In this document: one piece after another, positions 1-7,303 of the stretch
How positions within the stretch are numbered: the first letter of the stretch is position 1
Layout: every line of letters begins with the position of its first letter
DNA from: Pseudomonadota bacterium
GTDB taxonomy: Bacteria > Pseudomonadota > Alphaproteobacteria > Rhizobiales > Beijerinckiaceae
Assembly (NCBI GenBank): GCA_023386115.1
Contig: JAEWKL010000321.1
Span: 1-17,065 of the forward strand
Reading direction: 5' to 3'
DNA: 17,065 bases
Translations under genes and position numbers: made by a program
The notes under the pieces: model-generated
Seen by the model: only the letters and a program-made list of their open reading frames with translations
Told to the model about the DNA's origin: nothing
The model's database searches: none

Positions 1-29
1 GGTTCTGGGGCTCACGGCGCGATTCCGGA

Positions 30-49
30 ATGTCCCGCCATCGGGACAT
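30..49 (-). terminator. Hairpin downstream of the RND operon, possible terminator
   Basis: ATGTCCCG, a 4-nt loop, then CGGGACAT makes a perfect 8-bp stem starting 18 bases past the stop codon of the RND pump gene. There is no long T tract on the minus strand after it; a second short palindrome, ATTCCGGAAT (22-31), abuts it. The position fits transcription termination for the minus-strand operon, but a Rho-independent mechanism is not demonstrated. Confidence 0.4.
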
Positions 50-66
50 GACCCCGTGTCTCCGGA

Positions 67-3000
67 TCAAGGCTCGGTCCGAAGCGGTACCGCGTGCAAA
101 CCGGGGGCGACGCCTGCCGCGACGGGCTCTCGACCAACCCGGAACCAGAGAGCGTAGAGGGCCGGCAGGAACAGGAGGGTCAGCAGGGTCCCGACGCCGA
201 CGCCGCCGATCAGCACGTAGGCCAGCGCGCCCCAGAACACCGAGTGCGTCAGCGGGATGAAGGCGAGCATCGCGGCGGCGGCCGTCAGGATCACCGGACG
301 GGCCCGGCGCACCGTGGACTCGACGATGGCCTCGTAGTCCGACAGACCTGCCGCACGGTCGTGGTGGATCTGGTCGACCAGGATCAGCGTGTTGCGCATC
401 AGGATCCCCGACAGGGCGATCAAGCCGAGGATCGCGTTGAAGCCGAACGGCTGATGGAAGAGCAGCAGCGTCGGTGCAGCGCCCACGAGCCCGAGCGGCG
501 CGGTGGCGAACACCATGAACATCGTCGTGAACGAGCGCACCTGCAGCATGATGACCGTCAGCGTCACGATCAGCATCAGCGGGAAGACCGCGACCAGCGC
601 GTTCATGGCCTTGGCACTTTCCTCCACCGCGCCGGCCGTGTCGATCCGGTAGCCGGGCGGCAGCTTGGCCTTGATCGGCTCGAGCGCGGGGAAGATCTGC
701 GCGTGGATGTCCGGCGGCTGCTTGCCGTCGAGCACGTCGCCCTGCACGCGGATGTAGGTCTCGCGGTTGTAGCGCTTGAGCACTGCGTCCTCGTTGCGGC
801 TTTCCAGGTGGGCGACCTGCGAGATCGGCACCTGCCGCCCGTCATGCGTGGTCAGGGTCAGGTCGCCGATCTCCCCGAGCGAGCGTCGCTCCGGGCCCGG
901 GCTGCGCAGGAGCACGTCCACCGAGCGCAGGTTCTCGCGCACCTGCGTCGCGGGCGTCCCGTTGAGATAGCTCTGCAGCTGCTGGCCGGCCTCCTTCGGC
1001 GTCAGGCCGATCAGGCGAAGACGCTCCTGGTCGAGGACGAGGTGCAGGCTCGGGGTCTTGTCGCCCCAGTCGAGGTGCACCAGCCTCATGTTCGGGTTCG
1101 CCATCATGACGTCCCTGACCTCCGCGGCGGTGCGGCGGATGACGGCGGGCTCGGGGCCCATCACGCGGAAGGCCACGGGGAAGCGGATCGGCGGGCCGAA
1201 CACGATCTGCAGCACGCGCACGCGCGCCTCGGGGAAGAGCCCGTCGCTCACGAGCTTGCGGAGCTTGATCCGGAGCGCGTCGCGGGACGTGGCGTCGGAG
1301 GTCTGGACGACGATCTGCGCGAAGGCCGGGTCGGGCAGCTCGGGGTCGAAGGAGAGCACGAAGCGCGGCATGCCCTGACCGATGTAGCTCGTGATTTCGC
1401 GCGCCTCGGGAAGCTCGCGGACGGCCGCCTCGATCGTCCTGACGCTCGCCTCGGTCGTCGCGAAGGCCGAGCCGGTCGGCAGCGTCACCTCGACGATGAG
1501 TTCGGGGCGTTCGGAATTCGGGAAGAACTGCTTCTCGACACGGCCCATGCCGACGACCGCGAGGGCGAACAGCCCGACCGTGATTCCCCCCGCCAGCCAC
1601 TTGTGGTCGACGGAGGCCCGCACCACCCGGCGCAGGCGCTGGTAGTTCTTCGTGGCGTAGATCGCCTCGTGGCCGCCCTCGACCGTCCTGATGTCGGGCA
1701 GGAGCTTGACGCCGAGATAGGGCGTGAAGGTCACCGCCACGATCCAGGAGATGATGAGCGAGAAGCCGACCACCCAGAAGATGTTGCCGGCATATTCGCC
1801 CGCCGTCGAGGCCGCGAAGCCCACGGGAAGGAATCCCGCGATGGTCACGAGGGTGCCGGTCAGCATCGGCGCCGCGGTGGCGCTCCAGGCATGGGTCGCG
1901 GCCTCGACGCGGTCGACGCCCTCCTCCATGCGCACCACCATCATCTCGATGGCGATGATCGCATCGTCGACGAGCAGGCCGAGCGAGATGATCAGGGCAC
2001 CCAGCGTGATGCGGTCGAAGTCGCGCCCGGTCACCATCATCACCACGAACACGGCCGCGAGCGTGATCGGAACCGCGAGCGCCACGACGATGCCGACACG
2101 AAAGCCGAGGGCGACGAGGCTGACGACGATGACCACCGAGAGGGCGGTGAAGAACTTCACCATGAATTCGTGGATGGCGTCGTCGATGACCTTCGCCTGG
2201 TCGGTGATCTTGGTGAAGGTGATGCCGGTCGGGAGTTCACGGTGGATCGCCGCCTCCTCTGCGTTGAGCGCCGCGCCGAGCGCCAGGCCGTTGAAGCCCG
2301 GCTTCATCACGAGGCCGAGCATCAGCGCCGGCTCGCCGTCGTTGCGGATCGCGAAGACCTTCGGGTCCTCGTAGCCGCGCTTCACCTCGGCGATGTCGCC
2401 GAGCTTGAGGCTGCGCTCGCCCGCCGCGACCGGCAGGTTCCGGATCGTGTCGAGGCCGTCGATGGCGCCGTCGAGCCGGAGATACACGCGCGGGCCGGTG
2501 GTCTCGACGAAGCCCGCCGGGGTCACGTCGTTCTGGTTGGCCAGCGCCGCGAGCAATTGCTGTCCGGTGATGCCCAACGTCGCGAGACGCTGGTAGGAGA
2601 TCTCGACGTAGATCTTCTGGGTCTGCTCGCCGAGGATGTTGATCTTCTCGACGCCGGGCACGCGCAGCAGCCGCTGGCGCAGATCCTCGGCCCGCAGCAC
2701 GAGGTGCCGATGCGGCAGGCCCTGGGCCTGGAGCGCGTAGAGGGCGAAGTAGACGTCCGAGAACTCGTCGTTGAACAGCGGCCCGAGGACGCCGCGCGGC
2801 AGGGTGGAGGCCTGGTCGGAGAGCTTCTTGCGCGCCTGGTAGAATTCCGCCTGCAGCCTCGCCGGCGGCATGCTGTCCTTGAAGTAGACCTTCATCAGCA
2901 TGATGCCAGGCCGGACCGTGGTCTCGACCCGGTCGTAGTAGACGAGCTCTTGCAGGCGCTTCTCCAGGGGGTCGGCCACCTGCCGCTGGATCTCCGAGGT

Positions 3001-3174
3001 CGTCGCGCCGGGCCAGGCGGCCGAGACCGCCATCGTCTTGACGGTGAAGGCCGGGTCCTCCGCGCGGCCGAGCTTCTGGAAGGCGAAGACGCCGGCGGCG
3101 GTCACCGCGATGATCAGGAAGAGCGTGACGGCGCGTTCGCGAACCGCCAGAGCGGAGAGGTTGAAGCCGGTCAT
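67..3174 (-). CDS. RND-family efflux pump, inner-membrane permease (AcrB/MMPL type)
   Basis: Proton-driven inner-membrane pump that would extrude hydrophobic compounds through an adaptor and an outer-membrane channel. The 1035-aa length is standard for AcrB-like RND permeases. Visible signs are: TM1 near residues 15-34; a large periplasmic loop; the cluster of TM2-TM6 from about 337; the TM4 motif GLLVDDAIIAIE with the paired aspartates D403/D404 that carry protons in AcrB; and a second TM block near the C terminus (ILGLIALSGILMRNTLILVD). The start is the ATG overlapping the adaptor stop codon (ATGA), so the two genes are translationally coupled. An open frame continues upstream of this ATG only because it shadows the adaptor gene. 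Substrate is unknown; no outer-membrane factor gene is in view, so a TolC-like protein encoded elsewhere is expected. Confidence 0.95.
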   Translation of the reverse strand: MTGFNLSALAVRERAVTLFLIIAVTAAGVFAFQKLGRAEDPAFTVKTMAVSAAWPGATTSEIQRQVADPLEKRLQELVYYDRVETTVRPGIMLMKVYFKDSMPPARLQAEFYQARKKLSDQASTLPRGVLGPLFNDEFSDVYFALYALQAQGLPHRHLVLRAEDLRQRLLRVPGVEKINILGEQTQKIYVEISYQRLATLGITGQQLLAALANQNDVTPAGFVETTGPRVYLRLDGAIDGLDTIRNLPVAAGERSLKLGDIAEVKRGYEDPKVFAIRNDGEPALMLGLVMKPGFNGLALGAALNAEEAAIHRELPTGITFTKITDQAKVIDDAIHEFMVKFFTALSVVIVVSLVALGFRVGIVVALAVPITLAAVFVVMMVTGRDFDRITLGALIISLGLLVDDAIIAIEMMVVRMEEGVDRVEAATHAWSATAAPMLTGTLVTIAGFLPVGFAASTAGEYAGNIFWVVGFSLIISWIVAVTFTPYLGVKLLPDIRTVEGGHEAIYATKNYQRLRRVVRASVDHKWLAGGITVGLFALAVVGMGRVEKQFFPNSERPELIVEVTLPTGSAFATTEASVRTIEAAVRELPEAREITSYIGQGMPRFVLSFDPELPDPAFAQIVVQTSDATSRDALRIKLRKLVSDGLFPEARVRVLQIVFGPPIRFPVAFRVMGPEPAVIRRTAAEVRDVMMANPNMRLVHLDWGDKTPSLHLVLDQERLRLIGLTPKEAGQQLQSYLNGTPATQVRENLRSVDVLLRSPGPERRSLGEIGDLTLTTHDGRQVPISQVAHLESRNEDAVLKRYNRETYIRVQGDVLDGKQPPDIHAQIFPALEPIKAKLPPGYRIDTAGAVEESAKAMNALVAVFPLMLIVTLTVIMLQVRSFTTMFMVFATAPLGLVGAAPTLLLFHQPFGFNAILGLIALSGILMRNTLILVDQIHHDRAAGLSDYEAIVESTVRRARPVILTAAAAMLAFIPLTHSVFWGALAYVLIGGVGVGTLLTLLFLPALYALWFRVGREPVAAGVAPGLHAVPLRTEP

Positions 3175-4256
3175 CGGGCGACTCCCGTGAGGCTCGAGGG
3201 GGCCTGACGCACCGCCTCGCCGGCCTTGAGCAGGTGGGCGCCGAGCGAGACGATCCGGTCGCCCGGGCTGAGGCCGGACACGACCTGGGCGCTCTCCTCC
3301 GACAGGCGGGCGACGGAGACTGCTTGCGCGGTGACGGTTCCGGTGTCGGCGTCGAACTTCCAGACCGCCGAGCCTTGCCCGCTGTCGAACAGGGCGCCGA
3401 GCGGCACGTCGACCGAGCCCACGCGTCCTGTCTCCAGCGGCTTGAGCCGCAGCGTCACGGTCGCCCCGAGCGGCGCGGCCTCGCCGCCGCCGGACAGGAT
3501 GTAGCGGGCGCGATAGGTGCGCGTCGCCGGGTCGGCCGTGGCGGAGAGCTCCCTGAGCGTGGCCGGGTAGGTCGCCTCGCCTTCGGCATAGAGGGTTGCC
3601 GACGCGGCCCCCTTCGCGAGGTGCCGGCTCCCCTCCGGCAGGAAAACCTCCGCCTCGCGGGCGCCGTCCCGGGCGAGCTTCACCACCGTCTGGCCGGCGG
3701 CGACCACCTGCCCCGGCTCGGTCGGCACCTCCATCACGACGCCGTCGGCACCGGCCTGGAGTTCGGAATACCCGGCCTGGTTGGAGACCTGGCTCGCCTG
3801 GGCCTCCGCGTTGGCGAACTGGGCGATGGCCGCATCCGCCGCGGCCTTGTTCTGATCGTAGGTCTGCTTCGAGGTCCAGCCTTCGCCGACGAGCTTGCGG
3901 CTGCGCTCGTCGTCGGCCTTGGCCTTGATCATCTGCGCCCGGGCCGCCTCGACGGAGGCGCGGGCGGCGTTGAGCGCGAGGGTGAAGTCGGTCCGGTCGA
4001 GGCGCATCAGCGGCTGCCCGAGCCGCACGTGATCTCCCGGGTCGACGAGGCGCTCGGAGATCTTGCCGCCGACGCGGAAGCCCAGGTTGCTCTCCGTCCG
4101 GGCGCGGATGACGCCGGTGTAGCGCGCGACGCCGGCCGTCCCCGGGGCGACCGCGATGATCTGCACCAGCGGCGGCTCCGCGGGCACGGCGGTCTCGGCC
4201 GGCGAGCACGCCGCCAGGGCCAGCGGGGTCAGCACCAGGAAGGCCTTGGGGTCCAT
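3171..4256 (-). CDS. RND efflux periplasmic adaptor (HlyD/AcrA family), lipoprotein
   Basis: Membrane-fusion protein linking the RND pump to an outer-membrane channel. The 361-aa product starts with a short hydrophobic segment ending in a lipobox, LAAC at residues 14-17, so Cys17 is probably lipidated and the protein anchored in the inner membrane. It then shows a beta strand/lipoyl half (GVIRARTESNLGFRVGGKI, VDPGDHVRLGQPLMRLD), an alpha-helical hairpin rich in Ala and charged residues (about 90-160), the second lipoyl half (AGADGVVMEVPTEPGQVV) and a C-terminal beta barrel. This order is typical of AcrA/MexA-type adaptors. The ATG at 4256 is preceded by GAGGAG at suitable spacing. It is the first gene of the operon and overlaps the pump gene by 4 bp. 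Promoter candidates lie at 4288-4335. Confidence 0.93.
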   Translation of the reverse strand: MDPKAFLVLTPLALAACSPAETAVPAEPPLVQIIAVAPGTAGVARYTGVIRARTESNLGFRVGGKISERLVDPGDHVRLGQPLMRLDRTDFTLALNAARASVEAARAQMIKAKADDERSRKLVGEGWTSKQTYDQNKAAADAAIAQFANAEAQASQVSNQAGYSELQAGADGVVMEVPTEPGQVVAAGQTVVKLARDGAREAEVFLPEGSRHLAKGAASATLYAEGEATYPATLRELSATADPATRTYRARYILSGGGEAAPLGATVTLRLKPLETGRVGSVDVPLGALFDSGQGSAVWKFDADTGTVTAQAVSVARLSEESAQVVSGLSPGDRIVSLGAHLLKAGEAVRQAPSSLTGVAR

Positions 4257-4287
4257 CGCACCGCTCCTCGACGGTCGTTCCCGACCG

Positions 4288-4301
4288 CATCATTTATGAT
4301 G
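4288..4301. promoter_or_regulatory. Inverted repeat CATCAT-TT-ATGATG, candidate operator of the RND operon
   Basis: Perfect 6-bp arms around TT, 32 bases upstream of the adaptor start codon. It lies just after the predicted -10 region of the minus-strand promoter, roughly where the transcript would begin. That is a common place for a repressor site. The cognate regulator is unknown; none of the four regulators in the window is adjacent. Confidence 0.35.
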
Positions 4302-4306
4302 ATCGA

Positions 4307-4335
4307 CATTTATTTTGCGATGGGATGAACGTCAA
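4307..4335 (-). promoter_or_regulatory. Candidate sigma70-type promoter of the RND operon
   Basis: On the minus strand TTGACG (4330-4335) is followed after 16 bases by ATAAAT (4308-4313). This is an unusually AT-rich pocket in a very GC-rich window, upstream of the adaptor gene. The -35 hexamer matches consensus 5 of 6; the -10 is a weak match. The element is inferred from sequence alone. Confidence 0.4.
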
Positions 4336-4712
4336 TGCCGCCGCTGCCCGGTCGTCCTGCCGCCGTGCCGGATCACACATGGCGGCGAGGGAGCGTATGA
4401 GGACGGGATGCAGATGGGATGTCCCAGCGGCCGACCGGGCGGACCTGGGCGACCCGTCCGCCTTGCTCCATGACACCGCTCGATCCTGGCTTGCGACCGA
4501 TTCACATCATCGTCGCGACGATGGGACCATCGAGAGGTCGGGTGCGGCGGGATCGGGCCTGTCCGGCCCCTGCGTTCATGTCGGTTCCAGTCGCGCCGGC
4601 GGGCGAGACCCGCTCAGGCAGGGCACCGGCGATGGCGTGCCGGTCACTGCCGGCGGGCCAGCGGTTCCGACAGGCCTTCGGCACGACGCGAGGCGGCCCG
4701 CCCGTCACCCGC
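4336..4712. other. Intergenic stretch without a supported gene
   Basis: This is the middle of the divergent gap between the RND operon and the DUF302 gene. Several overlapping open frames exist on both strands, but their translations are Arg/Pro/Ala-rich with no recognisable domain and lack convincing ribosome binding sites. The only structured element I see is the 16-bp perfect palindrome at 4508-4523. Confidence 0.5.
4508..4523. promoter_or_regulatory. 16-bp perfect palindrome CATCGTCGCGACGATG
   Basis: Fully self-complementary 16-mer in the middle of the divergent intergenic region, about 250-280 bp from both flanking genes. Its size would suit a dimeric helix-turn-helix regulator. No other copy was noticed in the window, so function is speculative. 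Confidence 0.25.
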
Positions 4713-4741
4713 TTGTCAAATAGGGGCAATTGCACATAAAT
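4713..4741 (+). promoter_or_regulatory. Candidate promoter of the DUF302/reductase genes
   Basis: TTGTCA (4713-4718) is followed by CATAAA (4735-4740, 16-base spacer) or ATAAAT (4736-4741, 17-base spacer). The -35 matches consensus 5 of 6. The -10 side carries the same ATAAATG string seen in the RND promoter on the other side of the gap. An inverted repeat (4723-4746) overlaps the spacer and -10 region, which suggests repression. Inferred from sequence only. Confidence 0.4.
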
Positions 4742-4746
4742 GCCCC
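4723..4746. promoter_or_regulatory. Inverted repeat GGGGCA-N12-TGCCCC over the promoter
   Basis: Perfect 6-bp arms separated by 12 bases, with further partial symmetry inward (TT at matching positions). It covers the predicted spacer and -10 region upstream of the DUF302 gene, a typical place for a dimeric repressor. The regulator is not identified. Confidence 0.35.
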
Positions 4747-4788
4747 GATGGGTGTCCGGCTCGGACGTGTGATCACGGGCGAACGACG

Positions 4789-5289
4789 ATGATCCAGGAA
4801 CTGCGCGTCCAACACGTCGTGCACGTCACCGCGCGGTCGTACGAGGCGGTCGTGGCCGCCTTCGAAACCGCCGTCGGGTCGATCGAGGAGGTCGGCTGGC
4901 CGGCCCTCCCGGGCGGTGCGCGAGGGGAGGGGGAGTTCCGGAGCCGCATCGAGGAGCATCTCGGACCAAGCGGCTTCACCCGCTTCCTCACGCTCGACCA
5001 CGGTGACTGGCTCAAGCTCTACGGGCAGGACGCGAAGGTCGTGATGTACACCCTCGGCAACCCGCTCATCGCCGTCACGATGCTGCGCCACGACATCCGG
5101 GCCGGCCTCAACGTGCCCGTCCGGGTCGTCATCTACCGTGACGAGGCCTCGGGCACGACGCGCCTCGCCTACGACGTGCCCTCCACGTTGATGGGCAACA
5201 TTGCGGATGAAGCGTGCCTCGCCGCGGCTCGAAGCCTCGATGCCAAGCTCGCCGCGCTCGCCGAACGGGTGACCGGTACCACGGCGTAA
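4789..5289 (+). CDS. DUF302 domain-containing protein
   Basis: 166-aa protein recognised as DUF302 family from the C-terminal block TLGNPLIAVTMLRHDIRAGL, followed by VPVRVVIYRDE and TTRLAYDVPSTLMG. Those strings are characteristic of longer DUF302 members. No signal peptide or membrane segment is seen, so it is probably cytoplasmic. The biochemical role of the family is not established; DUF302 domains adopt a small alpha/beta fold and often occur beside redox or stress genes. The start ATG lacks a clear Shine-Dalgarno sequence, but no better in-frame start was found. The gene lies 28 bp before the reductase gene and probably shares its transcript. Confidence 0.8.
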   Translation: MIQELRVQHVVHVTARSYEAVVAAFETAVGSIEEVGWPALPGGARGEGEFRSRIEEHLGPSGFTRFLTLDHGDWLKLYGQDAKVVMYTLGNPLIAVTMLRHDIRAGLNVPVRVVIYRDEASGTTRLAYDVPSTLMGNIADEACLAAARSLDAKLAALAERVTGTTA

Positions 5290-5317
5290 GCCCGCTCTCG
5301 CTCAACAGGAGAAAACC

Positions 5318-6241
5318 ATGCGCCTGCTCGTCGTGGGGGCCGGATCGACCGGCGGTTACATCGGGGGCCGGCTCGTCCAGGCTGGCCGGGACGTGACGTT
5401 CCTCGTCCGTCCGGGCCGTGCCGAACGCCTGCGTCGCGACGGCCTCAGGATCGTCAGCCCGCTCGGCGACGCGACCGTCGAGCCGCATCTCGTGACCGAC
5501 GACACCCTGGACGGGCCCTTCGACGCCGTCCTGCTGTCGGTGAAGGGTTTCCAACTCGACGCTGCGCTCGACGACCTGCGGCCGGCCGTCGGGCCTGAAA
5601 CGATGATCCTGCCCGTGCTGAACGGCATGCGCCACATGACAACCCTGGCGGAGCGCTTCTCGCCCGACAACCTGGTCGGTTGCGCCCTCAAGATCGCGAC
5701 CATCCTCGACGAGGAGGGGCGCGTGGTGCACCTCACGCCGCTCCAGGAACTCGCCTATGGGGAACTCGACGGCAACATCACGCCGCGTATCGAGGCCCTG
5801 CACGACGTGATGCAGGCGGGCGGCTTCCAGCCGCGCCTGTCCCGCGAGATCCGGCGCGAGATGTGGGAGAAGTGGATCCTCTTGGCATCCATCGGCGCCG
5901 TGACGTGCCTGATGCGTGGGCCCATCGGAGAGATCGAGGCCGTGCCCGGCGGTTCGGCCTTCTCGCTCGCCGTCCTCGACGAGGCAGTTGCGACGGTCCG
6001 GGCGGTCGGCACCGGCCCGTCGGAGGCATTCCTGACCGCGGCGCGCGATCAATTGACGGCCAAGGGCTCACCCCTGACGTCCTCGATGTACCGCGACCTG
6101 CTGAAGGGGCGCCCGGTCGAGGCTGAGAACATTATCGGCGATTTGGTGCGCGCCGCCGCGGGGGCGGGTATCGAGACGCCGCTGCTTGCGGCCGCCTACA
6201 CGCATTTATCGGTCTACCAGAACAGGCTCGGAAACGCCTGA
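5318..6241 (+). CDS. Ketopantoate reductase family protein (PanE/ApbA-like)
   Basis: 307-aa NAD(P)H-dependent oxidoreductase. It has the N-terminal Rossmann motif GAGSTGG (residues 7-13), the VLNGM segment holding the conserved substrate-binding Asn, MWEKW with the catalytic-type Lys, and the C-terminal SSMYRDLLKGRPVEAE block with the conserved Ser and Glu. Family members reduce 2-dehydropantoate to pantoate. However, many paralogues in accessory regions act on other 2-oxo acids, and no other pantothenate gene is nearby, so I do not assign panE. The ATG has a good ribosome binding site (AGGAG). It is probably co-transcribed with the upstream DUF302 gene. A strong hairpin follows 38 bp after the stop. 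Confidence 0.88.
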   Translation: MRLLVVGAGSTGGYIGGRLVQAGRDVTFLVRPGRAERLRRDGLRIVSPLGDATVEPHLVTDDTLDGPFDAVLLSVKGFQLDAALDDLRPAVGPETMILPVLNGMRHMTTLAERFSPDNLVGCALKIATILDEEGRVVHLTPLQELAYGELDGNITPRIEALHDVMQAGGFQPRLSREIRREMWEKWILLASIGAVTCLMRGPIGEIEAVPGGSAFSLAVLDEAVATVRAVGTGPSEAFLTAARDQLTAKGSPLTSSMYRDLLKGRPVEAENIIGDLVRAAAGAGIETPLLAAAYTHLSVYQNRLGNA

Positions 6242-6278
6242 GACGAACCGGCCCCACCCGCTGTCCGTCAACCGCACG

Positions 6279-6323
6279 CCTGGAGCACTGCCCGATCACG
6301 CTGCAATCGGGCAGTGCTCCAGG
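6279..6323. terminator. 18-bp perfect inverted repeat between convergent genes
   Basis: An 18-base arm (6279-6296) is matched perfectly by its reverse complement (6306-6323) across a 9-base loop. It sits between the converging reductase (plus) and MarR (minus) genes. It is probably a bidirectional terminator or transcript-stabilising hairpin, although no T tract of useful length follows on either strand. Confidence 0.6.
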
Positions 6324-6355
6324 TCTTCGATCTTGGCTCCAGGCCTTCGATCTTG
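6316..6355. repeat. Tandem duplication of 20 bp
   Basis: Two directly adjacent copies (6316-6335 and 6336-6355) beginning GCTCCAGG and ending CTTCGATCTTG, identical at 19 of 20 positions (T versus C at the ninth base). The first copy overlaps the right arm of the hairpin. It looks like a recent slip or duplication at the hairpin edge. Confidence 0.75.
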
Positions 6356-6401
6356 CCGCATCTTCTGCGACGAACCGGGATCCGCTTCGTCGGAAAATGC
6401 T

Positions 6402-6863
6402 TCAGCGCGCCGCGACCGCCGGATTTGCCGAGTCCAGCAGGTCGACCGTCGTCACCTGGCGCATCAGGTTCCGCAGACCGGCCGCCTCATCCTGCCCGAA
6501 GCTGGCCTGGAACCCTTCCTCGGCGGACTTCCAGAGCGGCCTGGCTGAGCCGAGAAGCGCGCCTCCCTCCAGGGTGAGCGCGACGACCCGTTTCCGGCCA
6601 TCGCTCGTCGATGGGCGGACAGTCACGAGACCGCGCCTTTCCAGTGGTCGCAGAAGATGCCCCAGGGTCGAGCGGTCCATGACCAGAAGTGCGGCGAGCT
6701 GCTGCACGGACGGCTCGCCGTGACGGTCGACCTTGGCAAGGATGGAATACTGGTTGAGGCCGAGGCCCGTGGGAGCCAGCACCTCGTCATAGAGGCGCGT
6801 CAGGTGCCTGGCCGCCTGCCGCAGGGCGGAGCAGCTGCAAGCCTCCGGTGGCAGGTCGTCCAT
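6402..6863 (-). CDS. MarR-family winged-helix transcriptional regulator
   Basis: 153-aa one-component regulator. The core winged helix-turn-helix is clear: GLGLNQYSILAKV, then SVQQLAALLVMDRSTLGHLLRPLERRGLVTVRPSTSDGRKRVVALT, ending in the wing with the DxRxR/K pattern. The N terminus has a CxC pair (C9, C11) just before the dimerisation helix, a possible redox or metal-responsive spot. The ATG at 6863 is preferred (GGAGCGAGAG upstream, family-typical length); an in-frame ATG at 6899 would add 12 residues but has a weaker ribosome site. MarR proteins usually repress themselves and a neighbouring efflux or detoxification gene. The inverted repeat at 6921-6938 is a candidate own operator. It transcribes convergently to the reductase gene. 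Confidence 0.9.
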   Translation of the reverse strand: MDDLPPEACSCSALRQAARHLTRLYDEVLAPTGLGLNQYSILAKVDRHGEPSVQQLAALLVMDRSTLGHLLRPLERRGLVTVRPSTSDGRKRVVALTLEGGALLGSARPLWKSAEEGFQASFGQDEAAGLRNLMRQVTTVDLLDSANPAVAAR

Positions 6864-6920
6864 ACGTGGCTCTCGCTCCGATAATGTCCGCGGTCTCATG
6901 CCTGCATCCAGATGGCGGCA

Positions 6921-6938
6921 ATTGCCCATATTCGCAAT
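6921..6938. promoter_or_regulatory. ATTGC-N8-GCAAT inverted repeat, candidate MarR operator
   Basis: Perfect 5-bp arms, 18 bp overall and AT-richer than its surroundings, 57 bp upstream of the preferred MarR start. Size and symmetry fit MarR-family operators, which often overlap their own promoters. Binding is inferred from position only. Confidence 0.4.
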
Positions 6939-7303
6939 GAGGCGCTCCTCGCCGTTGGCGGACCTGCGACGAGACGATGTCGGGGGCCGTGCGTCCTGCC
7001 TCGCCAGGGGGTGCCACGGGCGTATTCTTGGCAGCGACCTGTCGATGCCAAGGCGCGAGGCTATGACGGCGTGTGGCCGCCTGCCGCTGATCGGGCCTCG
7101 GATCCTCTCGCAACCGACCGGCAACCTCGCGTCCGCAGATGTCACGCTCTCCGCCGAGCCCTTGGCCAAATTCCACGTCGCGAGACACGTCCGTCAGTCA
7201 AGTCACGTCTGTCGGTCGACCACCCCTTCGCCCGCCGGGTCGCTCGACAGCGACGGGCTCGCCGCGTCCCTGGCGCCGGTCACCTGATGGTACGAGCGCG
7301 GCA
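6939..7303. other. Intergenic stretch without a supported gene
   Basis: The gap between the MarR gene and the TetR stop codon. Open frames here on either strand give low-complexity translations with no recognisable family and no good ribosome site. The only local structure seen is a pair of related 13-mers, ACGTCCGTCAGTC (7187-7199) and ACGTCTGTCGGTC (7205-7217), at an 18-bp period. Confidence 0.5.

Noticed and set aside
94..3207. Very long plus-strand open frame (over 1000 codons) opposite the RND pump
   Set aside because: It is the antisense shadow of the RND gene: His/Asp/Arg/Gly-rich translation, no family features, no ribosome site. Such shadows are expected at this GC content.
3175..4293. 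Upstream extension of the RND pump frame across the adaptor gene
   Set aside because: Out-of-frame reading of the adaptor; the translation is Arg/Gly-rich low complexity, while the adaptor frame is a clear HlyD-family protein and the pump starts at the ATGA overlap.
4325..4739. Overlapping plus-strand frames in the divergent gap
   Set aside because: No recognisable domain, no good ribosome site, composition typical of chance frames; the region also holds promoter and palindrome features.
5129..6052. Minus-strand 307-codon frame opposite the ketopantoate-reductase-family gene
   Set aside because: Antisense shadow without family features; the plus-strand gene has clear motifs and a ribosome site.
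6864..7169. N-terminal extension of the MarR protein to about 255 residues
   Set aside because: The extra ~100 residues have no family match and would make the protein far longer than usual; a ribosome site precedes the start at 6863.
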